Part shown: piece after piece, positions 1 to 7,367 of the stretch | Layout: each line of letters opens with the position of its first letter | How positions within the stretch are numbered: the first letter of the stretch is position 1 | Assembly: GCA_910576845.1 (NCBI GenBank) | Contig: CAJTJA010000067.1 | Location: forward strand, 1 to 11,669 | Direction of reading: 5' to 3' | Length of the DNA stretch: 11,669 bases | Source: an uncultured Oscillibacter sp. | GTDB taxonomy: Bacteria > Bacillota > Clostridia > Oscillospirales > Oscillospiraceae | Notes under the pieces: generated by a model | Seen by the model: only the letters and a program-made list of their open reading frames with translations | Databases searched by the model: none | Told to the model about the DNA's origin: nothing | Program-made: the position numbers and the translations under genes

Positions 1-13
1 AAGGTGCACCAGT

Positions 14-52
14 TCTGAGCTGGGTGTATCCAGGGGATACACCTGGTTCAGA
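14..52. repeat. Imperfect hairpin at the left edge, non-coding
   Basis: A perfect 9-bp stem (23-31 with 35-43) encloses a 3-base loop. An outer 5-bp stem (14-18 with 48-52) extends it across an internal loop. No T-run follows on the plus strand, so it is not a typical terminator. It lies just upstream of the tRNA gene and could be a processing or spacer hairpin of a stable-RNA transcript entering from outside the window. I see no gene in 1-95 and no convincing promoter for the tRNA there. Confidence 0.45.
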
Positions 53-95
53 GAAAACCCTCAGCAAGGCAGTGAATTGCAATTTGTGACGACCG

Positions 96-170
96 GGCCC
101 GTTGGTCAAGTGGTTAAGACAGCGGCCTCTCACGCCGTTAACATCGGTTCGAATCCGGTACGGGTCACCA
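96..170 (+). tRNA. tRNA-Glu (anticodon CTC)
   Basis: The sequence folds as a full cloverleaf. The acceptor stem is GGCCCGT (96-102) with ACGGGTC (160-166), then discriminator A167 and an encoded CCA (168-170). The anticodon stem is 122-126 with 134-138, and the 7-base loop CTCTCAC places the anticodon CTC at 129-131, which reads GAG (Glu). The T-arm carries GGTTCGAATCC. A weak A/T-rich inverted repeat (172-178 with 184-190) follows and may help define the 3' end, but it lacks a T-run. No promoter is visible upstream, so the gene is probably the end of a longer stable-RNA transcript that begins outside the window. Confidence 0.96.
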
Positions 171-192
171 AGCTTTTTAAAAGAAAAAGCAC

Positions 193-221
193 TTGACAAT
201 TGAATAAAAGCGTCATATAAT
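193..221 (+). promoter_or_regulatory. Consensus sigma-A promoter for the 5S rRNA gene
   Basis: The -35 box TTGACA (193-198) and -10 box TATAAT (216-221) are both perfect and separated by exactly 17 bases. Transcription should start near 228. The next gene downstream on this strand is the 5S rRNA, so it appears to have its own strong promoter instead of depending on an rRNA operon. The leader (about 228-303) forms two hairpins: CTGGGT/ACCCAG (233-238 with 242-247) and a longer stem (259-268 with 285-295, one bulge). These are probably precursor-processing structures. Confidence 0.88.
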
Positions 222-303
222 AAGTTTGTTGTCTGGGTCTTACCCAGTTAACATACGGCGCAAGTCCGAAGTTCCTTTTCCTTACGGATTTTGCGGCGAG
301 CAA

Positions 304-418
<115 letters not shown>

Positions 419-419
419 A

Positions 420-461
420 CAGGACAGGTTGTTTTGACAGCCTGTCCTGCTTTTTGCTTTT
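420..461 (+). terminator. Rho-independent terminator of 5S rRNA
   Basis: A 9-bp stem (CAGGACAGG, 420-428, with CCTGTCCTG, 441-449) with a 12-base loop is followed by TTTTTGCTTTT. It starts two bases after the 5S 3' end. Confidence 0.9.
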
Positions 462-478
462 GGGAAAGACTTGCGTTA

Positions 479-703
479 TTAATATCTTTCTTTAATTGAA
501 TTAGTGTGTTGTTTTTGTATTTGTTCAACTGTAGCAGTTTTGTGTTGGCTATCTAGCAGGATCATCTTGATATCCCTTTTTGACAGTTTGCAGTCAAGAT
601 GGAACTTGTACACTCGGTTTTGTGAAAAGTGGACTGTGTTGAACCGACGTTCAGGGAGGCGTCTTCTCAATTCTTTTTGCGCCGGAGAAAAGTAAGTGGG
701 CAT
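479..703 (-). CDS. Possible small hypothetical protein (74 aa)
   Basis: This open frame begins at ATG (703) and ends at TAA (479). The product is short, basic and hydrophilic, with many Lys/Arg and a charged C-terminal half, and I recognise no family. No good Shine-Dalgarno sequence precedes the start, and no clear promoter is seen. The stretch 462-790 is more AT-rich than the genes to the right and otherwise holds only a weak hairpin (757-762 with 768-773, followed by TGATTTTTT). The frame may be a chance ORF or a decayed remnant. It is listed because its composition is protein-like and nothing else explains the region. Confidence 0.2.
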   Translation of the reverse strand: MPTYFSPAQKELRRRLPERRFNTVHFSQNRVYKFHLDCKLSKRDIKMILLDSQHKTATVEQIQKQHTNSIKERY

Positions 704-793
704 ATTTGACTAGCTGTCAGCCTGCTTGATTCACGGTTTGAAGCATACGGGGAAGCTCATCAACAAGTGATGATGATTTTTTCCCCCTAATAG

Positions 794-835
794 GAAAAAT
801 CGCGTCTTTGCTGTTTGGCATAGACGCGATTTTTT
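794..835 (-). terminator. Terminator downstream of the DUF554 gene (bidirectional form)
   Basis: A perfect 12-bp stem (AAAAATCGCGTC, 795-806, with GACGCGATTTTT, 823-834) carries A/T runs on both flanks, so it can terminate transcription from either strand. It lies 9 bases past the stop codon of the minus-strand DUF554 gene, which is its likely client. Confidence 0.9.
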
Positions 836-843
836 GTGAGTGA

Positions 844-1536
844 TTACATAAACAAGCATAACAGAATCGGTAGAAAGATTGCTGGTACATAGTTTAGGAT
901 TTTCAGTTTTGTAATGCCGATCATATTCATTCCTAATCCCATGATCAGCACAGAACCGACTACCGTCATTTCTGGAATTGTAGTGGGGTTTTGCTGCAGA
1001 ACAGGTGATATCAGGCTGGCGAGGCAAGCAATTCCACCTTCGATTATAAACACTGCTGCCGCTGAGAGCATTACACCGATTCCAAGGGAGGATGCAAAGA
1101 CAATGGAGGAAACAAAATCCAAAGTAGACTTGGTAAACAGCATCTCGTGATTTCCCATGAGACCGTCGTTCAGGGCTCCCACAACAGTCATGGCTCCTAC
1201 GCAGAAAACCAGCGTAGCTGTGGTAAAACCTTCCCCCAGAGAGGGACCGCCCTGTCTATTTGCGTGGAATTTCTTTTCAAGTCTTCCGCTAAAACGATTC
1301 AGATAACCGTCCAGATCGCACAGTTCGCCAATAATAGCGCCAATAGCAACAGAAATAATGGTAATGAGCGAGTTGCTGCTCTCCAGCATTCCTGTAATGC
1401 CGATGAATATTGTGCAAAGACCCAGACCTTTCATGATAGTGTCACGAAGCCGTTCAGGCAAAATGTTGCCGAGCAGCAGGCCAATCAGCGCCCCAGCAAT
1501 CACTGCGCAGGTGTTGACCAATGTGCCAACCAGCAT
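844..1536 (-). CDS. DUF554 family integral membrane protein (YdfK/YqgA-like)
   Basis: The 230-aa product is strongly hydrophobic, with about six to seven membrane segments. It begins MLVGTLVNTCAVIAGALIGL, the usual start of DUF554 proteins, and includes the glycine-rich motif FCVGAMTVVGALNDGL and a C-terminal NMIGITKLKILNYVPAIFLP segment. Length and motifs match the B. subtilis YdfK/E. coli YqgA family, whose biochemical role is unknown; transport has been suggested only by its membrane topology. The start is supported by a GGGAGAGG ribosome binding site just upstream. It is separated from the isomerase gene on the same strand by that gene's terminator, so it probably has its own promoter in 1537-1583. 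A weak candidate is TTCTCA, 18 bases, TTAAAT. Confidence 0.88.
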   Translation of the reverse strand: MLVGTLVNTCAVIAGALIGLLLGNILPERLRDTIMKGLGLCTIFIGITGMLESSNSLITIISVAIGAIIGELCDLDGYLNRFSGRLEKKFHANRQGGPSLGEGFTTATLVFCVGAMTVVGALNDGLMGNHEMLFTKSTLDFVSSIVFASSLGIGVMLSAAAVFIIEGGIACLASLISPVLQQNPTTIPEMTVVGSVLIMGLGMNMIGITKLKILNYVPAIFLPILLCLFM

Positions 1537-1583
1537 AAACCTCTCCCTCTTTCTCTATTTAAAGTTCTAATGCACATTTTGAG

Positions 1584-1613
1584 AAAAAGGGCCGGCAAGA
1601 GCCGGCCCTTTTT
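1584..1613 (-). terminator. Terminator downstream of the PPIase gene
   Basis: A perfect 13-bp GC-rich stem (AAAAAGGGCCGGC, 1584-1596, with GCCGGCCCTTTTT, 1601-1613) has an AAGA loop and T-runs in both orientations. It lies about 95 bases past the stop of the minus-strand isomerase gene and upstream of the DUF554 gene, so it should split the two into separate transcripts. Confidence 0.92.
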
Positions 1614-1708
1614 GCGTTTAAATGAACTCCTGTTGTTGAGTATTTTTCTTAGGGTGCTGCCCTGCAATATTTTGACACTCTATAAGGCGCCATATTTTTG
1701 GAAATGCA

Positions 1709-3313
1709 TCAGCCGATAAATTTTAGTCCGGATTCATTCCGTTGAACAATCACGTTTTCGATAAGGCCATTTTCCCAGTTGTTGTAAGCTTCACTGCGCA
1801 GGGTGTCGGCAACCTGAGACTGCCAGCGGTTTAAAGAATTGACACCTGAGAAATACATGACGTGGGAGCCGTATTGGGTGTCTACTACTCCGGTATCACC
1901 GGCTTGCCGGCCATCATCGAAGCACCAGTCATTAAATTCGCTTACCATTCGACCTTGGTAAACCTCTCTATAAAGACCGCCATCATACTTGGAGCCGTCA
2001 ACGGACTCTTTCATAGCCAGCTCGGCAAAAGCGGACTCGGTAGCTTCGCCAGACTGCCACTGAGCCAGCAATTCTTCAGCCTTGGTATGGGCATCTGTTT
2101 TTAATTGGGCCTGTTCATCACCATAACCCTCGTCGCTGTCGGTGAGAGTGGCGGTGCCCAAGGGAACCAGAATATGGCGGACATCAATGGTGGAAGCCTC
2201 ATCCCGCAAGCGGTTGTGGAAAATCACAGCATAAAGAAGGTTGCCATCCTGCAGAACGGTGGAATCACCGCTCTTGCGGCTGCTGTCATACAGCCATTCA
2301 CTGATGACGCTGCCAGCATTATAGGTGCCGCTTTCATTGCTGGTGTAAGTGCCGTTCTGCTCTTCTGCCAGAGCCTTCATATCACCGCCGTTGCTGACGT
2401 CGTCCAGAATTGCCTGAGCGGTGTCTTGAGCAGCCAGCAGCGCGGCTGCGGATTCCTCCGCAGTGGGCTCTGTGGTGTTGCCTTCGCTGTCTGTAGTACT
2501 CTCGGCGGCACCGGAGATGGAAACACTCTCATAGGAGACAATATCATAACGATTGGGATCGCTGTTATAAGCCTCCTCCAGCTCACTGCCGGAGAAACTC
2601 AGGCCGTTTTGATAAGCGTCGGCATAGGCCCCGTAACGCAGCACGCGCATAAGCTGTTCACTGTAAACCTTTTCCGTAACGCCTGCGCCAAAGCTGAGCT
2701 TCAGGTATTGGGATACAGAAACGCCGTTTCTCGCCGCTTCCGAACGGAGAGAAGACATATTATCTTCATACTGAGCCTGAACTCCTGCGGGAGTCTCAAA
2801 GCCCTCGGCGTCGGCAGCTTTTAAGGCAGCTTGGATAATGCTCATGTTCTTTAAGGCCTGCTCCAGAAAGTAATCGTGCCATGTCATACCGGAAGCCGTG
2901 GAGCCGTCCTCTGTACTGTCTGCGCCAGGAAGCTCAAGTCCCAGCATGGAGGCAGTCTCCGCGTTAATCGTCTGACCCTTGAGGGATGCGTTGGTATTCA
3001 GCCCCAGATAGCTGAGGAAATAGGCATATTGGCTACTTGTGACAAAATTGCGGTAGGCGCTTTGATAGTAATAACTGACTTCGGCGGCACTGTAGTTTTC
3101 TCCATCAATAGTGGCGGCCGGCGTTATTTTGGGGATCAGATCGCTGCGCCAGACGGCGGAGATAATTACCACAATCAAAAAAGCGGCGGCGATGAGGCCG
3201 TAGAGGAGATTGCTCCGCTTTTCCTCTTTGCGCTGCTGTGCCTCACGGGCGGTCTTGGGGTTTGTCTGGCCACCGGCGGCCTGACGGTTTTGCTTTTCTC
3301 TCGATGCGCTCAT
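1709..3313 (-). CDS. Membrane-anchored parvulin-type peptidyl-prolyl cis-trans isomerase (PrsA/SurA-like)
   Basis: This 534-aa protein has a basic cytoplasmic N-terminus (1-35), one membrane anchor at about 36-55, and a large extracytoplasmic part. A SurA/PrsA-type chaperone region with DUxxQ-like helices spans about 60-250. The C-terminal parvulin (rotamase) domain at about 376-490 shows IDVRHILVPL, the SKYDGGLY segment, MVSEFNDWCFDDGRQAGDTG and the YGSHVMYF end. Such proteins help secreted proteins fold outside the membrane by isomerising proline bonds. Unlike classical PrsA there is no lipobox, so it is tethered by a transmembrane helix. Residues 256-370 look like a second, degenerate parvulin unit. 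The start is supported by GAGAGGA 11 bases upstream and a promoter at 3422-3450. It is monocistronic, with a terminator at 1584-1613. Confidence 0.87.
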   Translation of the reverse strand: MSASREKQNRQAAGGQTNPKTAREAQQRKEEKRSNLLYGLIAAAFLIVVIISAVWRSDLIPKITPAATIDGENYSAAEVSYYYQSAYRNFVTSSQYAYFLSYLGLNTNASLKGQTINAETASMLGLELPGADSTEDGSTASGMTWHDYFLEQALKNMSIIQAALKAADAEGFETPAGVQAQYEDNMSSLRSEAARNGVSVSQYLKLSFGAGVTEKVYSEQLMRVLRYGAYADAYQNGLSFSGSELEEAYNSDPNRYDIVSYESVSISGAAESTTDSEGNTTEPTAEESAAALLAAQDTAQAILDDVSNGGDMKALAEEQNGTYTSNESGTYNAGSVISEWLYDSSRKSGDSTVLQDGNLLYAVIFHNRLRDEASTIDVRHILVPLGTATLTDSDEGYGDEQAQLKTDAHTKAEELLAQWQSGEATESAFAELAMKESVDGSKYDGGLYREVYQGRMVSEFNDWCFDDGRQAGDTGVVDTQYGSHVMYFSGVNSLNRWQSQVADTLRSEAYNNWENGLIENVIVQRNESGLKFIG

Positions 3314-3421
3314 TTGTGTTTCAGTCCTCTCAAGTTTTCAGTTGCATTTTTCCATACAAAGTATTTTGAAGCCTGTGCCAGGGCAGACTCCGGTGCAGAA
3401 GCTGTATTTACGCACCTGCCT

Positions 3422-3450
3422 ATTATAGCGGAAGACGGACGATTGTGCAA
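3422..3450 (-). promoter_or_regulatory. Sigma-A-like promoter for the PPIase gene
   Basis: On the minus strand a perfect TATAAT (-10, 3422-3427) lies 17 bases from TTGCAC (-35, 3445-3450). Transcription would start near 3415, giving a leader of about 100 bases before the ATG at 3313. Confidence 0.62.
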
Positions 3451-3729
3451 GCCTAAAATCCGTTTAGCAGGGGGAAAAGGCTGAGAATTCATGGTTTTTT
3501 CATCAAATCCCGGAGGTGATTCGCTAAAATGGAGACTTAACAGGAAATTATGATATCGTCAACGCTGTTGAAAAGAGGTAAATACTTCTTTTCGGCTGTG
3601 CTGATTATAACCCGCCCGGCTGAAAAATCCCTGAAAATCAAAAAATTTTATGGCGGAGATTATTAAAAGAGTAAAAGTAGAGGATAAGGCTTTTTTCATT
3701 ACAAGGTTTTCTGTTTGCTGAAAAGAGCG

Positions 3730-3761
3730 GCCATTTTATCAAACGAGTTTGACAAAATGGC
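3730..3761 (-). terminator. Long hairpin at the 3' end of the 6S-like RNA, probable terminator
   Basis: Stem 3730-3743 with 3748-3761 is 14 positions long with one A-C mismatch, and has a 4-base loop. On the minus strand it follows the paired 3' end of the structured RNA by a few bases and is followed by CGCTCTTTTC. The T-tract is poor, so termination is inferred from position and stem length. From here down to 3493 I see no gene, apart from the promoter and leader of the PPIase gene. Confidence 0.5.
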
Positions 3762-3766
3762 ATAAT

Positions 3767-3965
3767 AGTACCCCGCGAGAGCCGTGTAGACCTCGTTATA
3801 ACCTGCACCTTCAAGGACAGGTGGGTCGCCTCCAGCACGCTTTACCGCTTCCAACTTCCAGCCGCGAACGGCAGCCGGGAGGCCTGCGAACCACGGGCTG
3901 ATCCAGCGTCCCTTATAACGAAATGTGGGTTAAAAAAAGATCTATCACGCACCCCGCAGGGTACT
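3767..3965 (-). ncRNA. ssrS: Structured ~199-nt RNA, 6S RNA (SsrS) candidate
   Basis: On the minus strand the two ends pair over a long distance. Positions 3955-3965 pair with 3767-3777 (GUACCCUGCG with CGCGGGGUAC plus one A-U). After a small internal loop, GUGAUAGAUCU pairs with AGGUCUACAC with one bulged A. A large unpaired U-rich stretch follows on the 5' side (UUUUUUAACCCACAUUU), then CGUUAUAA can pair with UUAUAACG, and inner hairpins include a UUCG tetraloop (3861-3872) and CCUG...CAGG. A closed-end rod of about 190-200 nt with an internal open region is the hallmark of 6S RNA, which binds sigma-70/A RNA polymerase as a promoter mimic. No strong promoter is seen just upstream, so it may be processed from the DUF1292 transcript that ends 35 bases before it. 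No ORF accounts for the region. Another clostridial structured RNA remains possible. Confidence 0.55.
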
Positions 3966-4000
3966 TCTTTAATTTGCTGCAAATGTGAGACGGCTCCGGC

Positions 4001-4282
4001 CTATTCCTCGCCGTCGAACAGGGATTCCATAAAGAGATCGTATACAGCTTCCAGCTCCTCGTCAGAATCGAGGGTGGAGAGAATGTCTTCGCCGTCCTCG
4101 TGAAGAACCTTCATAATGACCAGTCCGGCATCGGGGTCGTCCTCCTCGCCCTCCGTCTCAGCGGGGAAAAAGGCCTGATACAGCTGCCCGTTGTATTCCA
4201 AGGCATCCATGAACTCCAGAACCAGTTCATTTCCATCCTCGTCAGTAACGGTTAGAAAAGTAGGGCCAAAATCTTCACTCAT
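4001..4282 (-). CDS. DUF1292 domain-containing acidic protein (YrzB-like)
   Basis: A small 93-aa, very acidic protein (many Asp/Glu, ending ESLFDGEE). It has the DUF1292 pattern: TVTDEDGNELVLEFMDALEYNGQLYQAFFP, then an acidic linker, then LVIMKVLHEDGEDILSTLDSDEELEAVYDLF. Length matches the family, whose function is unknown; B. subtilis YrzB lies next to a Holliday-junction resolvase gene, a context not seen here. The start is fixed by a perfect AGGAGG 6 bases upstream of the ATG. A promoter at 4312-4340 drives it. It is followed on the same strand by the 6S-like RNA with no terminator between, so both may share one transcript. Confidence 0.88.
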   Translation of the reverse strand: MSEDFGPTFLTVTDEDGNELVLEFMDALEYNGQLYQAFFPAETEGEEDDPDAGLVIMKVLHEDGEDILSTLDSDEELEAVYDLFMESLFDGEE

Positions 4283-4311
4283 AGAGGACCTCCTTTTTTG
4301 AGCTTAACTGT

Positions 4312-4340
4312 ATTTTACACGGAAACTTCTCCAATTGCAA
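4312..4340 (-). promoter_or_regulatory. Sigma-A promoter for the DUF1292 gene
   Basis: On the minus strand TTGCAA (-35, 4335-4340) and TAAAAT (-10, 4312-4317) are separated by exactly 17 bases. The leader to the ATG at 4282 is short and carries the AGGAGG site. It may also supply the 6S-like RNA downstream. Confidence 0.75.
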
Positions 4341-4469
4341 GAGCAGAAATTATGAAAAAGACAAAAAGTTGACAGTGTCATCGGGAGTTAGTCTGCCCAA
4401 AAACCATAAATCCATGCGATACAGCAACTTTTTTTCAGCGAAATCCGACATTTTCGATATTGACACGGA

Positions 4470-4478
4470 TGGTACAAT
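4470..4478 (+). promoter_or_regulatory. Extended -10 promoter candidate for the PBP gene
   Basis: TGG followed by TACAAT (4473-4478) fits an extended -10 element. No good -35 lies 17 bases upstream, and the nearby TTGACA at 4460-4465 is only 7 bases away, too close to pair with it. Transcription would begin near 4485, leaving a leader of about 155 bases that can fold (4544-4548 with 4555-4559, and 4572-4576 with 4618-4622 next to the ribosome binding site). Confidence 0.45.
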
Positions 4479-4640
4479 AGAAAATGGGAAGTTTCCTGAA
4501 ATTTTTGGAAGCCTTTCCATAAATTTGTTTTGACCGCTTTCGGAGCCCGAAATTGGGCTGTTGGAGGCAAGTACCCCTGGTATTGGATGACCAAACTGCG
4601 GACATCACGTACCTTTTGGGTAAAGGAGGTATTTGTTACT

Positions 4641-7364
4641 TTGGAGGAGCACGGAAGAAGAGAGCAGCCGTCGCCGCAGTCTGCCCGGCGCAGGAGGCCC
4701 AGGAAGTCTTCCCCGGTCCGGGTGGCTCTGGGTGTTGTGAAGTGGATTTTTATCACGCTGTGGACGGTTCTGCTGATCGGCATCTGTACAGCGCTGATTG
4801 GCCTGCATTTTTTTAAGGAGTATATTGATACGGTGGTCACCCCTGCTGTGGAAGTCCGGGCAGAGGATTACACCATGAACCTCAGCTCTTTTATTTACTA
4901 TCAGGACAAGGAGTCGGGGGCATGGAAGGAGCTCCAGAATATCCATGGCCAGGAAAACCGTATTTTGGTGGGCTTTGACCAAATACCGGACTACCTGTGG
5001 CAGGCGGCTGTTGCCATTGAAGATGAGCGGTTCCTTCTCCATGAGGGTGTGGACTGGAAGCGGACATTGGGCGCCGTTAAGGAATTGGTTACAGGAGACG
5101 GCAGCTACGGCGGCTCTACGATTACCCAGCAGGTGCTGAAAAACATGACCCACGACAACAAGCCCTATGTCAACCGGAAGGTTCGGGAGATTTTCCGGGC
5201 CCTGGAATTTGAGAAGAACTATACCAAGGATTATATTCTGGAGCTGTATCTGAACACCATTTATCTGGGCCAGGGCTGCTATGGCGTGCAGACGGCGGCG
5301 CAGTACTACTTCGGCAAGGATGTCAGCGAACTGGACCTGGCGGAGTGCGCCTGCATCATCGCCATTACCAATAACCCCTCTCTCTATGGCCCCATGTATG
5401 ACGTTACCTATACCCGGGAGGACGGTACAAAGGTCACTCCGCGGGAACTGAACAAGAACCGTCAGGCTGTGATTCTGAACAAGATGGCGGAGGTCATTAA
5501 TCCTGATACGGGTCTCCCCTTTATTACCGAGGCCCAGCGGGATGCCGCCAAGGCGGAGGTTCTCCACTTTTCTGATGGCTCCACCTCTGCCGAGGAAATT
5601 GTGGAAAAGGCCGCGGGAGCGGTGGAGATCAACTCCTGGTTCGTGGACCAGATTATCTGGGATGTGTCGGCGGATTTGGCAAAGTCCATGGGTATTGAGG
5701 AGGAGGAGGCCCGGACGCTGCTGTATAACAGCGGCTACCGGATTTATACCACCCTTGACCCGGAGATTCAGGCCATAGCCGAGAGCGTCTATGAGGACCG
5801 GAGCAACCTGGATGTGACGTCCCGGAATGGCCAGCAGCTTCAGTCCGGCATTACGATTCTGGACCCTTACACCGGCAATATTGTGGCCATGGTGGGCAAA
5901 GTGGGGGAAAAGGACCGGAACCTGGGCTGGAACTATGCCACGGGCCGGCGGCAGGTGGGCTCTTCCATGAAGCCCCTGACAGCTTATGCTCCGGCTCTGG
6001 ACGCCGGAACAATTAGCCAGGGCAGCGTCTTTGACAATTACCCGGTGCAGGAGCTCAACGGCACCCCGTGGCCCAAAAATTCTCCAAATACCTACACTGG
6101 CTTCACGACGGTTCGCACCGGCATTCAGAAGTCAATCAACACAATTGCCGTTCAGGCCCTCCAGTCCGTGGGAGTAGAGGAGGCATACCGTTTCGCAACA
6201 GAGAATCTTCGTCTCAATAATCTGGTGGCGGACGATATGGCTGTGGGCGCTTTGGGTATGGGCGGCCTTACCCGGGGCCTGAACACGGTGGAAATGGCGG
6301 CGGCTTATGCCTGCTTTGTGAACAACGGCATCTATAATGAGCCCCGGACATACCTCCGGGTCACCCGGATGGATAACTCGGGGAACGAGGTGACGGTGCT
6401 GGAGAACGAAGGCGAGAGCCATGTTGCGATGAAGGAGACCACTGCTTATCTGATGACGGATATGCTGAAAAATGCGGTGGCCGCCGGCACAGGTTCTTCT
6501 GCCAAATTCAGCGGGATGACCATTGCGGGAAAGACCGGCACGACCAACAAAAATTTTGACCGTTATTTTGTGGGATTCACGCCCTATTATGTGGCGGCGG
6601 TGTGGACAGGTTATGATGAAAACGAGCGGATCAGCTATAACGGCAACCCTGCCATTACCATGTGGAAGAAAGTCATGGAACCGATCCATGCGGAGCTCCC
6701 CAACAAGGGCTTTGATAATAAGCCCTCCACGGGGCTGACAAGCATTACCGTCTGCCTTGACAGCGGTATGCTGCCGACGGATGCCTGCCGGGCCGATCCC
6801 AGAGGAAACCGTGTGGGTTCCTTTGAGGCGGCGGTGGGCACCGGCCCTACGGAAGAGTGTACCATTCACAGAATGGTGGGGTACTGCACCGAGGGACACT
6901 GTCTTGCCGGGGAGACATGTCCGGAGTCTGTGGTGGAGCAGCGGGCCTATCTGGATTATGTCCGGGAAGATTATGGCCCCAGCATCAAAGCGGAGGACGA
7001 TCCCTATCTCATCAGCACCCTGGAGAAGGCAAAGGAGCCCTCGGAGACCAATCCCAGCGGCGGCTGCCCGGTTCATGAGGGGGTTCCGCTGCCGGACCCG
7101 GATATTCCCGTTGATCCTTATGAGCCTTATGATCCCGACACCCCTAATTACTCCAGTCCGGAGGAGGACCCGGGCATCTACATTCCTCCTGAGGAAAGAC
7201 CGGGTTACTCCGGCGGAAATGGAGGAGGGGGAACGGCCGCGCCGGAGCCCCCTGCCACTCCGGATCTGCCCCCGACGACGCCCAGTGAGCCGGTTGAGCC
7301 CGTGACTCCGGCCCCCAACCCCGACGGCGGCGGATTGTTTGACGACCTTTGGAATAATGCCTGA
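4641..7364 (+). CDS. Class A penicillin-binding protein (PBP1A family), bifunctional transglycosylase/transpeptidase
   Basis: Polymerises and cross-links peptidoglycan outside the membrane. With the TTG start it is 907 aa. It has a basic cytoplasmic tail (1-28), a membrane anchor at about 30-56, and a GT51 transglycosylase domain at about 105-290 with EDERFLLHEGVDW (catalytic Glu128), GGSTITQQVLKNMT and the NRKVREIFRALEFEK segment. The transpeptidase domain at about 400-660 has SSMK (nucleophile Ser441, Lys444), SIN (498-500) and KTGT (631-634). All key residues are present. The cysteine-containing C-terminal region (700-810) and an acidic, Pro/Gly-rich tail (810-895) follow. TTG at 4641 is chosen because AAAGGAGGT (4622-4630) precedes it; the in-frame ATG at 4530 has no such site and would add an odd 37-residue extension. 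Similar to B. subtilis PonA. Transcribed divergently from the DUF1292 gene. Confidence 0.95.
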   Translation: MEEHGRREQPSPQSARRRRPRKSSPVRVALGVVKWIFITLWTVLLIGICTALIGLHFFKEYIDTVVTPAVEVRAEDYTMNLSSFIYYQDKESGAWKELQNIHGQENRILVGFDQIPDYLWQAAVAIEDERFLLHEGVDWKRTLGAVKELVTGDGSYGGSTITQQVLKNMTHDNKPYVNRKVREIFRALEFEKNYTKDYILELYLNTIYLGQGCYGVQTAAQYYFGKDVSELDLAECACIIAITNNPSLYGPMYDVTYTREDGTKVTPRELNKNRQAVILNKMAEVINPDTGLPFITEAQRDAAKAEVLHFSDGSTSAEEIVEKAAGAVEINSWFVDQIIWDVSADLAKSMGIEEEEARTLLYNSGYRIYTTLDPEIQAIAESVYEDRSNLDVTSRNGQQLQSGITILDPYTGNIVAMVGKVGEKDRNLGWNYATGRRQVGSSMKPLTAYAPALDAGTISQGSVFDNYPVQELNGTPWPKNSPNTYTGFTTVRTGIQKSINTIAVQALQSVGVEEAYRFATENLRLNNLVADDMAVGALGMGGLTRGLNTVEMAAAYACFVNNGIYNEPRTYLRVTRMDNSGNEVTVLENEGESHVAMKETTAYLMTDMLKNAVAAGTGSSAKFSGMTIAGKTGTTNKNFDRYFVGFTPYYVAAVWTGYDENERISYNGNPAITMWKKVMEPIHAELPNKGFDNKPSTGLTSITVCLDSGMLPTDACRADPRGNRVGSFEAAVGTGPTEECTIHRMVGYCTEGHCLAGETCPESVVEQRAYLDYVREDYGPSIKAEDDPYLISTLEKAKEPSETNPSGGCPVHEGVPLPDPDIPVDPYEPYDPDTPNYSSPEEDPGIYIPPEERPGYSGGNGGGGTAAPEPPATPDLPPTTPSEPVEPVTPAPNPDGGGLFDDLWNNA

Positions 7365-7367
7365 CTG

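Noticed and set aside
757..785. Plus-strand terminator TCATCA/TGATGA with a T-run
   Set aside because: The stem is only 6 bp and AT-rich, and no plus-strand gene lies upstream to use it.
3310..3492. 60-aa minus-strand ORF overlapping the start of the PPIase gene
   Set aside because: It covers the PPIase promoter and leader, has no ribosome binding site, and overlaps the PPIase start by 4 bases.
3550..3666. 38-aa plus-strand ORF (MISSTLLKRGKYFFSAVLII...)
   Set aside because: It has only a weak AGGAA site, no promoter, no recognisable family, and lies in an AT-rich spacer where short ORFs arise by chance.
3749..3766. TTGACA followed by CATAAT as a plus-strand promoter
   Set aside because: The spacing is only 6 bases, and the TTGACA is part of the hairpin at 3730-3761.
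4369..4397. TTGACA upstream of the PBP gene as a -35 box
   Set aside because: No -10-like sequence lies 16-18 bases downstream (TCTGCC is at that place).
4530..4640. ATG-initiated N-terminal extension of the PBP
   Set aside because: No ribosome binding site precedes 4530, and the added residues look unlike a PBP cytoplasmic tail. AAAGGAGGT lies before the in-frame TTG at 4641.
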